From assembly GCF_037948395.1 (NCBI RefSeq), contig NZ_CP149940.1, positions 620,001-684,000 on the forward strand: 64,000 bases of DNA. Reading direction: 5' to 3'. A model generated the notes under the pieces. The model made no database searches and had not been told where the DNA came from. It saw only the letters and a list, made by a program, of their open reading frames with translations. This DNA comes from Serratia nevei (GTDB taxonomy: Bacteria; Pseudomonadota; Gammaproteobacteria; Enterobacterales; Enterobacteriaceae). This document shows positions 52,859 through 62,530 of this stretch, piece by piece. The stretch's first letter is position 1, and each line of letters starts with the position of its first letter. A program made the translations under genes and the position numbers.

Positions 52859-54704
52859 CCACCACATGATGATCGAGGGGCTGATCTACCTCGGCTCCGC
52901 CGCGCTGTTTGTGCCGATCGCGGTGCGACTGGGGCTGGGCTCGGTGCTCGGCTACCTGATTGCCGGCTGCATCATTGGCCCCTGGGGGCTGAAGCTAGTG
53001 TCGGATGCCGAGTCGATCCTGACCTTCGCCGAGATCGGCGTGGTGCTGATGCTGTTTATCATCGGCCTGGAGCTGGATCCCAAGCGGCTGTGGACGCTGC
53101 GCGCCTCGGTGTTCGGCGGCGGCAGCATTCAGATGGTGGGCTGCGGCCTGGCGCTGAGCGCCTTCTGTTACTTCCTGGGCCTCAACTGGAAGGTGGCGCT
53201 GTTGATTGGCCTGACGCTGGCGCTCTCATCCACCGCCATCGCCATGCAGGCGATGAGCGAACGCAACCTGACGCCGTCGCCGATCGGCCGCAGCGCATTT
53301 GCGGTGCTGCTGTTCCAGGATATTGCGGCGATCCCGCTGGTGGCGATGATCCCGCTGCTGGCCAGCAGCGGCGCCACCACCACGCTGGGCGCTTTCGTGC
53401 TGTCGGCGGCCAAGGTGGTGGGCGCGTTGACGATAGTGGTACTGCTCGGCCGCTACGTCACCCGCCCGCTGCTGCACTTCGTCGCCCGTTCGGGCATGCG
53501 CGAGGTGTTCAGCGCCGTGGCGCTGTTCCTGGTGTTCGGTTTCGGCATCCTGCTGGAGATGGCCGGGCTGTCGATGGCGATGGGGGCGTTCCTCGCCGGG
53601 GTGCTGCTGGCGAGCTCGGAATACCGCCACGCGCTGGAGAGCGATATTCAGCCGTTCAAGGGGCTGCTGCTGGGGCTGTTCTTTATCGGCGTCGGCATGT
53701 CGATCGACTTCGGCACGCTGTTCCATCACCCGCTGCTGATCGCCTCGCTGCTGCTGGGCTTTATGCTGATCAAGGCGGCGCTGCTGTGGCTGATTGGGCC
53801 GCTGCTCGGCGTGCCGAAGCGCCAGCGCGGCCTGTTCGCCATTCTGCTGGGGCAGGGCAGTGAATTCGCCTTCGTGATCTTCAGCGCCGCGCAGCTGGCC
53901 GGCGTCCTGCCGGTCGAATGGGCCAAGTCGCTGACGCTGGCGGTGGCGCTGTCGATGGCGGCCACGCCGCTGCTGCTGGTGATCGCCGCGCAGCTGGAGA
54001 AAAATGCGCCGAAAGAGGAGCGCCCGGCTGACGTTATCGACGACGAGAATGCCAGCGTGATCATCGCCGGCTTCGGCCGTTTCGGTCAGATCGCCGGCCG
54101 TTTGCTGTTGGCCAACGGCGTACACACCGTGGTACTGGATCACGATCCGGACCATATCGAGACGCTGCGCAAATTCGACACCAAGGTGTTCTACGGCGAC
54201 GCCACGCGCGCCGATTTGCTGGAGGCCGCCGGCGCCGCCCACGCCAAGGTGCTGATCAACGCCATCGACGACGTGGAAGACAGCCTGGCGTTAACCGAGC
54301 TGGCCAGGCAGCACTTCCCGCATCTGAAGGTGGTGGCGCGAGCGCGCGACGTCGATCACTGGTATCAGCTGCGGCAGCTGGGGGTGGAAAAACCGGAGCG
54401 CGAAACCTTTGAAAGCTCACTGCGCATCGGCCGTGAAACGCTTGAGCTGCTGGGGCTGGACGCCTATGAGGCGCGCGAGAAGGCGGATACGTTCCGCCGC
54501 TATAACCTGAAGATGCTGGAAGACACGCTGGAGAATTATCAGGACACCGAGTTCCGCATCGCCAGCCTGCAGCGGGCCAAGGAGATGCTCAGCGCGGCCA
54601 TCGAGCAGGATCAGAATCGGCTGGCGCGGGTGCAGCAGACCGGCTGGCGCGGCAGTATCGACGGCAAGGCGCCGGAGGATGAAGTGGTGGAAGCTAAAGG
54701 ATAA
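52851..54704 (+). CDS. kefC: Glutathione-regulated potassium efflux antiporter KefC
   Basis: KefC exports K+ in exchange for protons when glutathione adducts of electrophiles form, acidifying and protecting the cell. The 617-residue protein has a CPA2 antiporter domain of about twelve helices (residues 5-380, with [15 protein letters not shown] and [13 protein letters not shown]), a cytoplasmic linker, and an RCK/KTN domain (about 400-520) beginning [17 protein letters not shown], where NAD(H), glutathione and adducts bind. The ATG at 52851 overlaps kefF and has GGGAGG upstream. In E. coli folA follows; here two transport loci intervene. Confidence 0.96.
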   Translation: MDNHHMMIEGLIYLGSAALFVPIAVRLGLGSVLGYLIAGCIIGPWGLKLVSDAESILTFAEIGVVLMLFIIGLELDPKRLWTLRASVFGGGSIQMVGCGLALSAFCYFLGLNWKVALLIGLTLALSSTAIAMQAMSERNLTPSPIGRSAFAVLLFQDIAAIPLVAMIPLLASSGATTTLGAFVLSAAKVVGALTIVVLLGRYVTRPLLHFVARSGMREVFSAVALFLVFGFGILLEMAGLSMAMGAFLAGVLLASSEYRHALESDIQPFKGLLLGLFFIGVGMSIDFGTLFHHPLLIASLLLGFMLIKAALLWLIGPLLGVPKRQRGLFAILLGQGSEFAFVIFSAAQLAGVLPVEWAKSLTLAVALSMAATPLLLVIAAQLEKNAPKEERPADVIDDENASVIIAGFGRFGQIAGRLLLANGVHTVVLDHDPDHIETLRKFDTKVFYGDATRADLLEAAGAAHAKVLINAIDDVEDSLALTELARQHFPHLKVVARARDVDHWYQLRQLGVEKPERETFESSLRIGRETLELLGLDAYEAREKADTFRRYNLKMLEDTLENYQDTEFRIASLQRAKEMLSAAIEQDQNRLARVQQTGWRGSIDGKAPEDEVVEAKG

Positions 54705-54709
54705 GAGTA

Positions 54710-54737
54710 GGGGCGCCAGATCGGCGCCCCTTTTTTT
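54710..54737 (+). terminator. Intrinsic terminator of kefFC
   Basis: GGGGCGCC (54710-54717) and GGCGCCCC (54723-54730) form an 8-bp stem with a 5-nt loop, followed by seven T residues. The convergent LysE-type gene ends three bases later. Confidence 0.92.
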
Positions 54738-54739
54738 GC

Positions 54740-55354
54740 TTAGCTCAGTGCGACCTTGATGCCCAAGGCGATCAGCATACCGCCCAGCAGCTTGTCGACG
54801 ATCTTCTGGGTCTTTTCCAACCCGCGGCGCACCGGCCCGCTCTGGATCAGGAACACCAGCAGCGGCCACCAGATGACCGACAGGCCGAGAATAATCCCCG
54901 CGTACCACAGCTTGTCGCCCAGGCCGGAATCGATCTGCAGCACCTGGGTGAATACCGCCAGGAAGAACAGGGTGGCTTTCGGGTTCAGCAGGTTGCACAG
55001 GTAGCCTTGCGCAAAGGCGCTCTTCAGGCTGACCTGCTGCTGCGGCAGATTGCTGACGTTCATCTTACCGCCGCCGCGCGACAGCAGCGCCTGGATGCCG
55101 ATCCACACCAGATACACCGCCCCGGCGTATTTCAGCAGGTTGAACAACCACGGCGTGGTGGTGATCACCACCGCCAGCCCGGCGACGCAGTAGGACATGT
55201 GGGTAGCGACGCCGCAGATCACGCCAAAGGCGGTCATCATGGCGGCCAGCCGCGGATAGCGGGCGGCGTTTTTGATCACCAGGAAAAAATCCGGGCCGGG
55301 GGAGAGCATGCCGAGGGCGGCAATGCCGGCGACGAACAGCGAAGTTTCAAGCAT
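54740..55354 (-). CDS. LysE/RhtB-family amino acid exporter
   Basis: A 204-residue inner-membrane protein with six predicted helices and the LysE-family start GMLSPGPDFFLVIKNAARYPR, then NLLNPKATLFFLAVFTQV. Family members export amino acids such as threonine, homoserine, leucine or lysine; the substrate here is unknown. The start at 55354 (MLETSLFVAG) places the first helix at the N-terminus; an in-frame extension upstream to 55420 is polar and unlikely. It is divergent from yjjP with about 127 bp between starts. It is not at this place in E. coli K-12. Confidence 0.85.
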   Translation of the reverse strand: MLETSLFVAGIAALGMLSPGPDFFLVIKNAARYPRLAAMMTAFGVICGVATHMSYCVAGLAVVITTTPWLFNLLKYAGAVYLVWIGIQALLSRGGGKMNVSNLPQQQVSLKSAFAQGYLCNLLNPKATLFFLAVFTQVLQIDSGLGDKLWYAGIILGLSVIWWPLLVFLIQSGPVRRGLEKTQKIVDKLLGGMLIALGIKVALS

Positions 55355-55481
55355 GGGAGCGTCTCGCGCAAAAGACAGAGTTCTGGCGATAATAACGCCG
55401 CTTCCTCTGATGCGCATCAACCCAATGAGGTATTGTTAGGCTCTATGATAATTATTCATCTACCGCCAGCGACGGAGCCCT

Positions 55482-56282
55482 ATGCAGCAGACTAACGCCA
55501 CAGACATGCCGGAACCGCACCGGCAACAGCGTGAAATAACCCGCCTGTGCATTCAATGCGCGCTGCTGCTGTTGCAGCACGGCGCTGAGAGCACGGTGGT
55601 GGAACAGCTGTCGACCCGCCTGGGGCTGGCGCTGGGGATGGACAGCGTGGAAAGCTCGATCTCCGCCAATGCGGTGGTGTTGACCACCCTCAGCCACGGC
55701 GCCTGTCTGACCACCACCCGCAAGAACGTCGATCGCGGCATCAATATGCAGGTGGTGACCGAAGTGCAGCATATCGTGATCCTCGCCGAGCACCACCTGG
55801 CGGATGCGCACGACGTGGCGCGCCGTTTTGACCGGATCCGGCCGTTGCGCTACCCGCGCTGGCTGGTGGTGCTGATGGTGGGGTTGTCCTGCGGGTGCTT
55901 CAGCATGCTCAACGGTGGCGGCGCTGACGCCTTCCTGGTGACCTTTATCGCCAGCGGCACGGCGATGCTGGTGCGCCAAATTCTCACCGCCCGCCATATG
56001 AATCCGCTGATCAATTTTTGCCTGACGGCGTTTGTCGCGACGTCGATCTCCGGGCTGCTGCTGCGCCTGCCGGCGTTTAAGGACACCTCGAGCGTGGCGA
56101 TGGCCGCCAGCGTGCTGTTGCTGGTGCCGGGCTTCCCGCTGATCAACGCGGTGGCCGATATGTTCAAGGGGCACGTCAATACCGGGCTGGCGCGCTGGGC
56201 GATGGCCAGCCTGCTGACGCTGGCGACCTGCATCGGGGTGGTGATGGCGATGTCGCTGTGGGATCTGCGGGGGTGGTCATGA
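55482..56282 (+). CDS. yjjP: YjjP, subunit of the YjjPB succinate exporter
   Basis: A 266-residue membrane protein of the ThrE family (DUF1212). A soluble N-terminal part with [17 protein letters not shown] and [18 protein letters not shown] is followed by about five helices ([18 protein letters not shown] onward, ending [18 protein letters not shown]). With YjjB it exports succinate in E. coli. It is highly similar to E. coli YjjP but about ten residues longer at the N-terminus. The stop overlaps the yjjB start as ATGA. In E. coli the pair lies elsewhere, so its place next to folA is a rearrangement. Confidence 0.92.
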   Translation: MQQTNATDMPEPHRQQREITRLCIQCALLLLQHGAESTVVEQLSTRLGLALGMDSVESSISANAVVLTTLSHGACLTTTRKNVDRGINMQVVTEVQHIVILAEHHLADAHDVARRFDRIRPLRYPRWLVVLMVGLSCGCFSMLNGGGADAFLVTFIASGTAMLVRQILTARHMNPLINFCLTAFVATSISGLLLRLPAFKDTSSVAMAASVLLLVPGFPLINAVADMFKGHVNTGLARWAMASLLTLATCIGVVMAMSLWDLRGWS

Positions 56283-56743
56283 GTCTGCTGTGGGCCTTGT
56301 TGCAGGAGATGTTGTTGGCGGCGGTGCCGGCGCTGGGCTTCGCCATGGTGTTCAACGTGCCGCTGCGCGCGCTGCGTTATTGCGCGTTGCTTGGGGCCAT
56401 CGGGCGTGGTTCGCGCATGCTGATGATGCACGGCGGCATGAACATCGAGTGGGCCTCGCTGCTGGCGGCGATCCTGATCGGTATCATCGGTATCTACTGG
56501 TCGCGCTGGCTGCTGGCGCACCCGAAGGTGTTCACCGTGGCGGCGGTGATCCCGATGTTCCCCGGCATTTCCGCCTATACCGCGATGATAACTGTGGTAG
56601 AGATCTCACATTTGGGCTACAGCGAAGCCTTGATGGAGACCATGATCACCAACTTCCTCAAGGCCAGTTTCATCGTCGGCGCGTTGTCGATCGGCCTGTC
56701 GCTGCCGGGCCTGTGGCTGTACCGCAAACGCCCCGGCGTGTGA
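56279..56743 (+). CDS. yjjB: YjjB, subunit of the YjjPB succinate exporter
   Basis: A 154-residue membrane protein (DUF3815/ThrE_2) with about four to five helices. It contains [28 protein letters not shown] and [15 protein letters not shown], matching E. coli YjjB. YjjP and YjjB correspond to the two halves of the corynebacterial threonine exporter ThrE and work together. The ATG at 56279 overlaps the yjjP stop codon by four bases, a coupled start; the upstream in-frame ATG at 56258 lies inside yjjP and is less likely. Confidence 0.92.
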   Translation: MSLLWALLQEMLLAAVPALGFAMVFNVPLRALRYCALLGAIGRGSRMLMMHGGMNIEWASLLAAILIGIIGIYWSRWLLAHPKVFTVAAVIPMFPGISAYTAMITVVEISHLGYSEALMETMITNFLKASFIVGALSIGLSLPGLWLYRKRPGV

Positions 56744-56886
56744 AATTTCCCGGCGGGAGATCGTTGGTTATTAGATATGCTGATAAGAGCTATCTTATAT
56801 ATTCATCTTGCTTGATTAGCCTATCGACGGCACTCAGGCCTTTACGTATAGTGTCACCAATTTTGCTGCCTACACAGGGTTAAACA

Positions 56887-57369
56887 ATGATTATCAGCCT
56901 GATCGCTGCCTTGGCGGCGGATCGCGTTATTGGCATGGAAAACGCCATGCCGTGGCACCTGCCGGCGGACCTTGCGTGGTTTAAACGCAACACGTTGAAT
57001 AAGCCGGTTATTATGGGCCGCAAGACCTTCGAGTCCATCGGCCGCCCGCTGCCGGGCCGCCACAATATCGTTTTGAGCAGCCGTCCGGGTAGCGAAGCCG
57101 GGGTGACCTGGGTGACCTCGATGGATGAAGCGCTGGCCGCCGCCGGCGACGTGGAAGAAGTGATGGTGATCGGCGGTGGGCGCATCTATACCCAGCTGCT
57201 GCCGCGTGCCGATCGCCTGTACCTGACGCACATCGACGCCGAGGTCGGCGGCGATACCCACTTCCCGGATTACGAGCCGGACGAGTGGGAAACCACGTTC
57301 AGCGAGTTCCACGACGCTGACGATCTGAACTCGCACAGCTACTGCTTCGAGATCCTGCAGCGCCGCTGA
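56887..57369 (+). CDS. folA: Dihydrofolate reductase FolA
   Basis: FolA reduces dihydrofolate to tetrahydrofolate with NADPH and is the target of trimethoprim. The 160-residue protein (E. coli 159) has the M20 loop and substrate residue D27 in [11 protein letters not shown], the NADPH-binding [15 protein letters not shown] and [12 protein letters not shown]. The position equivalent to E. coli N23 is histidine. It is a chromosomal, not a plasmid-borne resistant, type. A very stable terminator follows. The next E. coli neighbour, apaH, is separated here by phoX. Confidence 0.97.
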   Translation: MIISLIAALAADRVIGMENAMPWHLPADLAWFKRNTLNKPVIMGRKTFESIGRPLPGRHNIVLSSRPGSEAGVTWVTSMDEALAAAGDVEEVMVIGGGRIYTQLLPRADRLYLTHIDAEVGGDTHFPDYEPDEWETTFSEFHDADDLNSHSYCFEILQRR

Positions 57370-57393
57370 TTTCAGCGCGTTAGCCAACTCTCC

Positions 57394-57428
57394 CCGGGGG
57401 CGCAAGCAATTGCGCCCCCGGCCTTTTT
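57394..57428 (+). terminator. Intrinsic terminator of folA
   Basis: CCGGGGGCGCAA (57394-57405) and TTGCGCCCCCGG (57410-57421) form a perfect 12-bp stem closed by a GCAA loop (a GNRA tetraloop), followed by CCTTTTT. Confidence 0.9.
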
Positions 57429-57439
57429 GCGCCAGTCGT

Positions 57440-57457
57440 CCGTAACCTTTCCGTCAC
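57440..57457 (+). promoter_or_regulatory. Pho box upstream of phoX
   Basis: CCGTAAC (57440-57446) and CCGTCAC (57451-57457) are two direct 7-bp units separated by CTTT. This is the 7+4+7 layout of a PhoB box (consensus CTGTCAT, A/T-rich spacer, CTGTCAT). A TAGTAT about 11 bp downstream could be the -10 element, as in PhoB-activated promoters. PhoB control of phoX under phosphate starvation is inferred. Confidence 0.8.
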
Positions 57458-57549
57458 ATTACCTGATTAGTATGAAGCCCAACTCCGAGCGCCCCGGCAA
57501 CTCTGGTGAATCTTGACCGCGGCGCCATAACTAAAAAGGTAACCACGCT

Positions 57550-59439
57550 ATGACCAAGCAAATTGAGCAATTAGACGCCGACCGCCTGATCGATCCCACT
57601 CGCCGCAAACTGCTGCTCGGCAGCGCCGGCGCCGTCGGCCTGGCCGGCTTTCTCGGCGGCGGCATCTGGTCGGTCTCCGCCGAGGCGTTGGCCGAGGATC
57701 TGCCGCCGAACAAACTGCTGGGCTTTCAGGGCATCGCCGCCTCTACCGCCGACGAGGTGACCATCGCACCGGGCTACCGTGCGGAGGTGCTGATCTCCTG
57801 GGGGGAGCCGCTGGTGGATGGCGCACCGGCCTTCGATCCGCAGGGCAACAACAGCGCCGCCGATCAGGAAAAACAGTTCGGCGACAATAACGACGGCATG
57901 AGTTTCTTCCCGATCGACGATCGCCACGGCGTGATGGCCATCAATAACGAATACGTCAACGAGCAATACCTGTTCGCCCACGGCGGCACCAAGGCCACCA
58001 GCCTGGAAGAGGTGCGTAAATCCCAGGCGGCGCACGGTGTTTCCATCGTAGCGGTAAAGCGCGTCGGCGACGGCCAGCGTTGGGAAGTGGAGCGCCCGTC
58101 GCGCTATAACCGCCGCATCACCGCCAACACCGACATGCAGTTCAGCGGCCCGGCCGCCGGGCATCCGCTGCTGCAGACCGCCGCCGATCCGAGCGGACGC
58201 AAGGTGCTGGGCACCTTCGGCAACTGCGCCAACGGCAAGACGCCGTGGGGCACTTACCTGACCTGCGAAGAAAACTTCGATACCTACTTCGGCACCCGTC
58301 AGGCCGATTACCCAACCACGCCGGAACAGAAGCGCTATACGCTGAAGGTCAGCGAGCCGGAGCGTAACTGGCCGGACTATGACGAGCGCTTCGACGTGGC
58401 GAAGAACCCCAACGAATTCAACCGCCACGGCTGGATCGTGGAGATCGATCCGCTGAATCCGACTTCGACGCCCATCAAGCACACCGCGCTGGGCCGCTTC
58501 AAGCATGAAAATGCGGCGGTGACCGTGGCCAAAGATGGCCGCCTGGTGGTGTACATGGGGGACGACGAGCGCGGCGAACATATCTATAAGTACGTTTCCA
58601 AAGGCGTGGTCGACGCCGCCAATCCGGCCAACAATCGCACGCTGCTGGATGAGGGAACGCTGTACGTGGCGCAGTTCGACGGTGACGACGCCGGCACGCC
58701 GCTGAAGGGCAAAGGGCGCTGGATTGCGCTCGAGTTCGGCAAGAATGGCCTGACGCCGGAGAACGGCTTCCGCGATGAGGCCGAAGTGCTGATCTTCGCC
58801 CGCAAGGCGGCACAGCAGGTCGGCGCCACCAAGATGGATCGCCCGGAGTGGATCGCGGTGAACCCGCATGACGGCCGCGCTTATTGCACGCTGACCAACA
58901 ACAGTAAGCGCGGTGAGGAAGGGATGCCGCTGAACGCCGCCAACCCGCGGCCGAACAATATCTATGGCCAGATCATTCGCTGGGACGAAGGCGGTGACGC
59001 CACCGCCGGCACCTTTGCCTGGGACATGTATGCGCTGTGTGGCAACCCGATTGCCCACCCGGAAGGCATCAACCGCGGCACGCCGAACATCACGGCGGAC
59101 AACACGTTCAACAGCCCGGACGGGCTGGGCTTCGATCGCGCCGGCCGCCTGTGGATCCTCACCGACGGCAAGTACAGCAACAAGGGGGATTACGTCGGGC
59201 AGGGCAACAACCAGATGCTGGTGGGCGATCCGGTCAGCGGCGAAATTCGCCGTTTCATGGTGGGGCCGAAGTCCTGCGAACTGACCGGCATCACCTTCAC
59301 TCCGGACTACAAGACGATGTTCGTCAACGTGCAGCATCCGGGAGAAGAGGGCGATTCGCACTTCCCGAACAACAGCCCGCGCCCGCGTTCATCGGTATTG
59401 ATGATCACGCGTGAAGATGGCGGGGTGATTGGGGCGTAA
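57550..59439 (+). CDS. phoX: PhoX-family alkaline phosphatase, Tat-exported
   Basis: A 629-residue protein of the DUF839/PhoX family, calcium- and iron-dependent alkaline phosphatases that release phosphate from organic esters. A twin-arginine signal peptide is seen (TRRKLLLGSAGAVGLAGFLGG about 18-38), so it folds with cofactors in the cytoplasm before export. Family segments include NNEYVN, WGTYLTCEENFDTYFG, FKHENAAV, GDDERGEHIYKYVS and SPDGLGFDRAGRLWILTDG. It has its own Pho box and a downstream terminator, so it appears monocistronic. E. coli K-12 has no PhoX here. Some relatives are described as nucleases or lactonase-like, but phosphatase fits the Pho control best. Confidence 0.88.
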   Translation: MTKQIEQLDADRLIDPTRRKLLLGSAGAVGLAGFLGGGIWSVSAEALAEDLPPNKLLGFQGIAASTADEVTIAPGYRAEVLISWGEPLVDGAPAFDPQGNNSAADQEKQFGDNNDGMSFFPIDDRHGVMAINNEYVNEQYLFAHGGTKATSLEEVRKSQAAHGVSIVAVKRVGDGQRWEVERPSRYNRRITANTDMQFSGPAAGHPLLQTAADPSGRKVLGTFGNCANGKTPWGTYLTCEENFDTYFGTRQADYPTTPEQKRYTLKVSEPERNWPDYDERFDVAKNPNEFNRHGWIVEIDPLNPTSTPIKHTALGRFKHENAAVTVAKDGRLVVYMGDDERGEHIYKYVSKGVVDAANPANNRTLLDEGTLYVAQFDGDDAGTPLKGKGRWIALEFGKNGLTPENGFRDEAEVLIFARKAAQQVGATKMDRPEWIAVNPHDGRAYCTLTNNSKRGEEGMPLNAANPRPNNIYGQIIRWDEGGDATAGTFAWDMYALCGNPIAHPEGINRGTPNITADNTFNSPDGLGFDRAGRLWILTDGKYSNKGDYVGQGNNQMLVGDPVSGEIRRFMVGPKSCELTGITFTPDYKTMFVNVQHPGEEGDSHFPNNSPRPRSSVLMITREDGGVIGA

Positions 59440-59455
59440 GCGGTAAAGAGAAACA

Positions 59456-59480
59456 AGGCGGCCTGGAGCCGCCTTTATGT
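59456..59480 (+). terminator. Terminator-like hairpin between phoX and apaH
   Basis: AGGCGGC and GCCGCCT (about 59457-59475) form a 7-bp stem with a 5-nt loop, followed by TTATGTTTT. It separates the convergent phoX and apaH. Confidence 0.7.
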
Positions 59481-59482
59481 TT

Positions 59483-60334
59483 TCAGGACGCGGCCAGTCT
59501 GCCGGCGTGGTCAGGCGCTTCGCCACGGTTGGCGGGCTGTGTGAAGTAACGGCGGTCTTCCCAGCGCAGCATCGTCAGATCGCCGCCCCAGCAGCAGCCG
59601 GTGTCCAGCCCGATCACGCCTTCCGGCGTGCCCTTGCCTTCCAGCGAGGCCCAGTGACCGAAGACGATGGTGTATTCCGGATCCACCAGGCGCGGCAGCT
59701 CGAACCACGGCTTCAGCGGCGCCGGCGCGGTGCCCGGCGCATCTTTGCAGATCATGTCGAGCTGGCCGTTGGGGAAGCAGTAGCGCATGCGTGTGAACGC
59801 ATTGGTGCTGAAACGCAGGCGCGCCAGGCCGCTCAGTTCCGGCGCCCAGTTGTTCGGCATGTCGCCGTACATGGCGTCGAGAAACAGCGGGTAGCTGTCG
59901 CTGCTCAATACCGCTTCCACTTCGCGCGCGCACATTTTCGCGGTGTCGATATCCCACTGTGGGGTGATGCCGGCGTGCGCCATCACCAGCTTTTGCTCAT
60001 CGTCCACCTGCAGCACCGGTTGGCGGCGCAGCCAGTTGATCAGCTCGTCGGCGTCCGGCGCTTCCAGCAGCGGGGTGATGCGATCTTTGGGTTTGTTGCG
60101 GCTGATGCCGGCGTAGACCGCCAGCAGGTGCAGATCGTGGTTGCCCAGCACCATGCGCACCGCCGGGCCGAGCGAGCGCACGAAGCGCAGCACGTCCAGC
60201 GAGGCGGGGCCGCGCGCCACCAGATCGCCGGTCAGCCACAGCCGATCGCGCTCGGGATCGAAAGCAGCCTGAGCCAGCAGCGACTTCAGTTCATCGTAAC
60301 AGCCGTGAACGTCGCCGATAAGGTATGTCGACAT
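59483..60334 (-). CDS. apaH: Diadenosine tetraphosphatase ApaH
   Basis: ApaH hydrolyses Ap4A symmetrically to two ADP and also removes Np4 caps from RNA. The 283-residue protein is a calcineurin-type phosphoesterase with GDVHGC (7-12), [20 protein letters not shown] and MAHAGI metal-binding motifs. It is the last gene of lptD-surA-pdxA-rsmA-apaG-apaH, starting two bases after the apaG stop. Length and sequence follow E. coli. Confidence 0.97.
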   Translation of the reverse strand: MSTYLIGDVHGCYDELKSLLAQAAFDPERDRLWLTGDLVARGPASLDVLRFVRSLGPAVRMVLGNHDLHLLAVYAGISRNKPKDRITPLLEAPDADELINWLRRQPVLQVDDEQKLVMAHAGITPQWDIDTAKMCAREVEAVLSSDSYPLFLDAMYGDMPNNWAPELSGLARLRFSTNAFTRMRYCFPNGQLDMICKDAPGTAPAPLKPWFELPRLVDPEYTIVFGHWASLEGKGTPEGVIGLDTGCCWGGDLTMLRWEDRRYFTQPANRGEAPDHAGRLAAS

Positions 60335-60336
60335 AA

Positions 60337-60714
60337 TTAATGGATCAGCGTTGGAATGGCTAAGCGAAACACGGGAATAGCGGTGCGGAACGGTTGACCC
60401 TGATGGTCCACCATTTCGTAATGGCCTTCCATGGTGCCCAGCGGCGTTTCCAGAATGGCGCCGCTGGTGTACTGAAACTCTCCGCCGGGCGGAATGACAG
60501 GCTGTTCGCCGATCACGCCTTCGCCCTGAACTTCGGTTTGGCGGCCGTTGCTGTTGGTGATCAGCCAGTAACGGCCCAGCAGTTGCACGTCGGTCCGCCC
60601 CAGATTGCGGATAGTGATGGTATAGGCGAAGACGTAACGCTCTTCTTCAGGGATCGACTGTGATTCCACATAGATGCTCTGAACCTGAATACACACGCGG
60701 GGCGAATCAATCAT
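60337..60714 (-). CDS. apaG: Co2+/Mg2+ efflux-associated protein ApaG
   Basis: A 125-residue protein with an immunoglobulin-like beta-sandwich (DUF525). It is named for its effect on cobalt resistance and magnesium efflux in Salmonella (CorD); its biochemical role is unclear. Characteristic segments are [25 protein letters not shown] and [35 protein letters not shown] lies about nine bases before the ATG at 60714. It lies 12 bp after rsmA and 2 bp before apaH in the operon. Confidence 0.96.
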   Translation of the reverse strand: MIDSPRVCIQVQSIYVESQSIPEEERYVFAYTITIRNLGRTDVQLLGRYWLITNSNGRQTEVQGEGVIGEQPVIPPGGEFQYTSGAILETPLGTMEGHYEMVDHQGQPFRTAIPVFRLAIPTLIH

Positions 60715-60726
60715 GACAACAACTCC

Positions 60727-61545
60727 TTATTGCTGCGGCGTCGGATTGGCTGACAGCCAGTTCGCCAGCTTGCAGTACTGCGCCACAGAAATATTTTCTG
60801 CTCTGAGCGAAGGATCGACGCCCAGCTCCGTCAGCTGCTCCGGCGTGAACAGGTCGCCCAGGCTATTGCGGATGGTTTTCCGCCGCTGGTTGAACGCCTG
60901 CGTGGTGATGCGGCTCAGCATGCGCACGTCGCCCACCGGGTTCGGCAGCACGCTGTGCGGCACCAGGCGCACCACGGCGGAATCGACCTTCGGCGGCGGC
61001 GCGAACGCGGTCGGCGGCACTTCCAGCACCGGAATGACGTTGCAGTAGTACTGCGCCATCACGGTCAAACGCCCGTAGGCCTTGCTGTTCGGGCCGGCCA
61101 CCAGACGGTTGACCACCTCTTTTTGCAACATAAAGTGCATGTCGCGGATTGCCTGAGTATAGCTGAAAAGGTGGAACATCAGCGGCGTCGAAATATTGTA
61201 CGGCAGGTTACCAAATACGCGCAGCGGTTGGCCAGCTTCCTCGGCCAGTTCGGCGAAATTCACCGTCATGGCGTCCTGCTGGTGGATGGTCAGCTTGTCT
61301 TTCAGCCGCGGGTGGTTCTCCAGCCGGGTGGCCAGATCGCGGTCCAGTTCGATCACCGTCATGCGGTCCATGCGTGCGCCGACCGGCTCGGTCAGGGCGC
61401 CGAGGCCGGGGCCGATCTCGACCACCGCTTCGCCCGGCTGCGGGTGAATGGCGGAGACAATGCTATCGATGACAAACTGATCGGTTAAAAAGTTTTGTCC
61501 AAAGCGTTTGCGGGCAAAGTGCCCTTGGTGGACTCTGTTATTCAT
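60727..61545 (-). CDS. rsmA: 16S rRNA dimethyladenosine transferase RsmA (KsgA)
   Basis: RsmA dimethylates two adjacent adenosines (A1518 and A1519, E. coli numbering) in helix 45 of 16S rRNA and monitors small-subunit assembly; its loss gives kasugamycin resistance. The 272-residue protein has the S-adenosylmethionine site EIGPGLG (43-49) and catalytic NLPYN (113-117). It follows E. coli RsmA over its length. The start overlaps the pdxA stop by eight bases (ATGAATAA), so translation is coupled. Confidence 0.97.
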   Translation of the reverse strand: MNNRVHQGHFARKRFGQNFLTDQFVIDSIVSAIHPQPGEAVVEIGPGLGALTEPVGARMDRMTVIELDRDLATRLENHPRLKDKLTIHQQDAMTVNFAELAEEAGQPLRVFGNLPYNISTPLMFHLFSYTQAIRDMHFMLQKEVVNRLVAGPNSKAYGRLTVMAQYYCNVIPVLEVPPTAFAPPPKVDSAVVRLVPHSVLPNPVGDVRMLSRITTQAFNQRRKTIRNSLGDLFTPEQLTELGVDPSLRAENISVAQYCKLANWLSANPTPQQ

Positions 61546-62530
61546 TACAATTAATTATCATTTTAATGGCGAGATTCAGGGCCGTTTGGAAACTGCCGAC
61601 ATCGGCGGTGCCGGTGCCGGCCAGTTCCAGAGCGGTACCGTGGTCGACCGAGGTGCGTATGAAAGGCAAACCGAGGGTGATATTCACCGCGCGGCCGAAC
61701 CCTTGGTATTTTAGCACCGGCAGCCCCTGATCGTGATACATCGCCAGCACCGCATCGGCATCTTGCAGATATTTGGGCTGGAACAGGGTGTCCGCCGGCA
61801 GCGGGCCGACAAGATGGATGCCCTCAGCGCGCAGCGCGTCGAGCGCCGGGATGATGGTGTCTATCTCTTCGTGCCCCATATGGCCGCCTTCCCCGGCGTG
61901 GGGATTCAGACCGCAAACGTAAATGTGCGGCCGGGCGATGCCAAATTTGGTTTTCAGATCGTGGTCGAGGATGCGGATGACTTCGAACAGGCTCTGTTGC
62001 GTGATAGCGCCCGGCACCGCCAGCAGCGGCAGGTGGGTGGTCGCCAGCGCCACGCGCAGCTCTTCGGTCGCGAGCATCATCACCACGCGATCGCAGCGGC
62101 TGCGATCGGCAAAGAATTCGGTATGGCCGATAAACGGCACGCCGGCGTCGTTGATCACGCCCTTGTTCACCGGGCCGGTGATCAGCGCAGCGAATTCGCC
62201 GTTCAGGCAGCCGTCGCAGGCGCGCGCCAGGGTTTCCACCACGTAGGCGCTGTTGCCGACGTTCAACTCCCCGGCGGTGACCGGGTGAGCGAGCGAGACC
62301 GGCAGCACGGTCAGCGTGCCGGCGCGTTGCGCTTCGGCCGGCGGCTGCGGCTGGTAGTCGCGCAGCGTCAGCGGCAGGCCCAAACGCTTGGCGCGTTCAA
62401 GCAGCAGGGCCGGATCGGCGCACACCACCAGCTCAACAGGCCAATCCTGTTGCGCCAGCGCTGCCACCAAATCCGGCCCTACCCCGGCGGGTTCGCCGGG
62501 GGTAATGACGACGCGTTTATTGCTGTGCAT
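61538..62530 (-). CDS. pdxA: 4-hydroxythreonine-4-phosphate dehydrogenase PdxA
   Basis: PdxA oxidises 4-phospho-hydroxythreonine in the synthesis of pyridoxal phosphate. The 330-residue protein carries [15 protein letters not shown] at the start, [26 protein letters not shown] and [16 protein letters not shown], which include the divalent-metal histidines. The ATG at 62530 gives the E. coli-like N-terminus and overlaps the end of surA by 14 bases; an in-frame ATG at 62539 is the alternative. Part of the lptD-surA-pdxA-rsmA-apaGH operon. Confidence 0.96.
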   Translation of the reverse strand: MHSNKRVVITPGEPAGVGPDLVAALAQQDWPVELVVCADPALLLERAKRLGLPLTLRDYQPQPPAEAQRAGTLTVLPVSLAHPVTAGELNVGNSAYVVETLARACDGCLNGEFAALITGPVNKGVINDAGVPFIGHTEFFADRSRCDRVVMMLATEELRVALATTHLPLLAVPGAITQQSLFEVIRILDHDLKTKFGIARPHIYVCGLNPHAGEGGHMGHEEIDTIIPALDALRAEGIHLVGPLPADTLFQPKYLQDADAVLAMYHDQGLPVLKYQGFGRAVNITLGLPFIRTSVDHGTALELAGTGTADVGSFQTALNLAIKMIINCNE

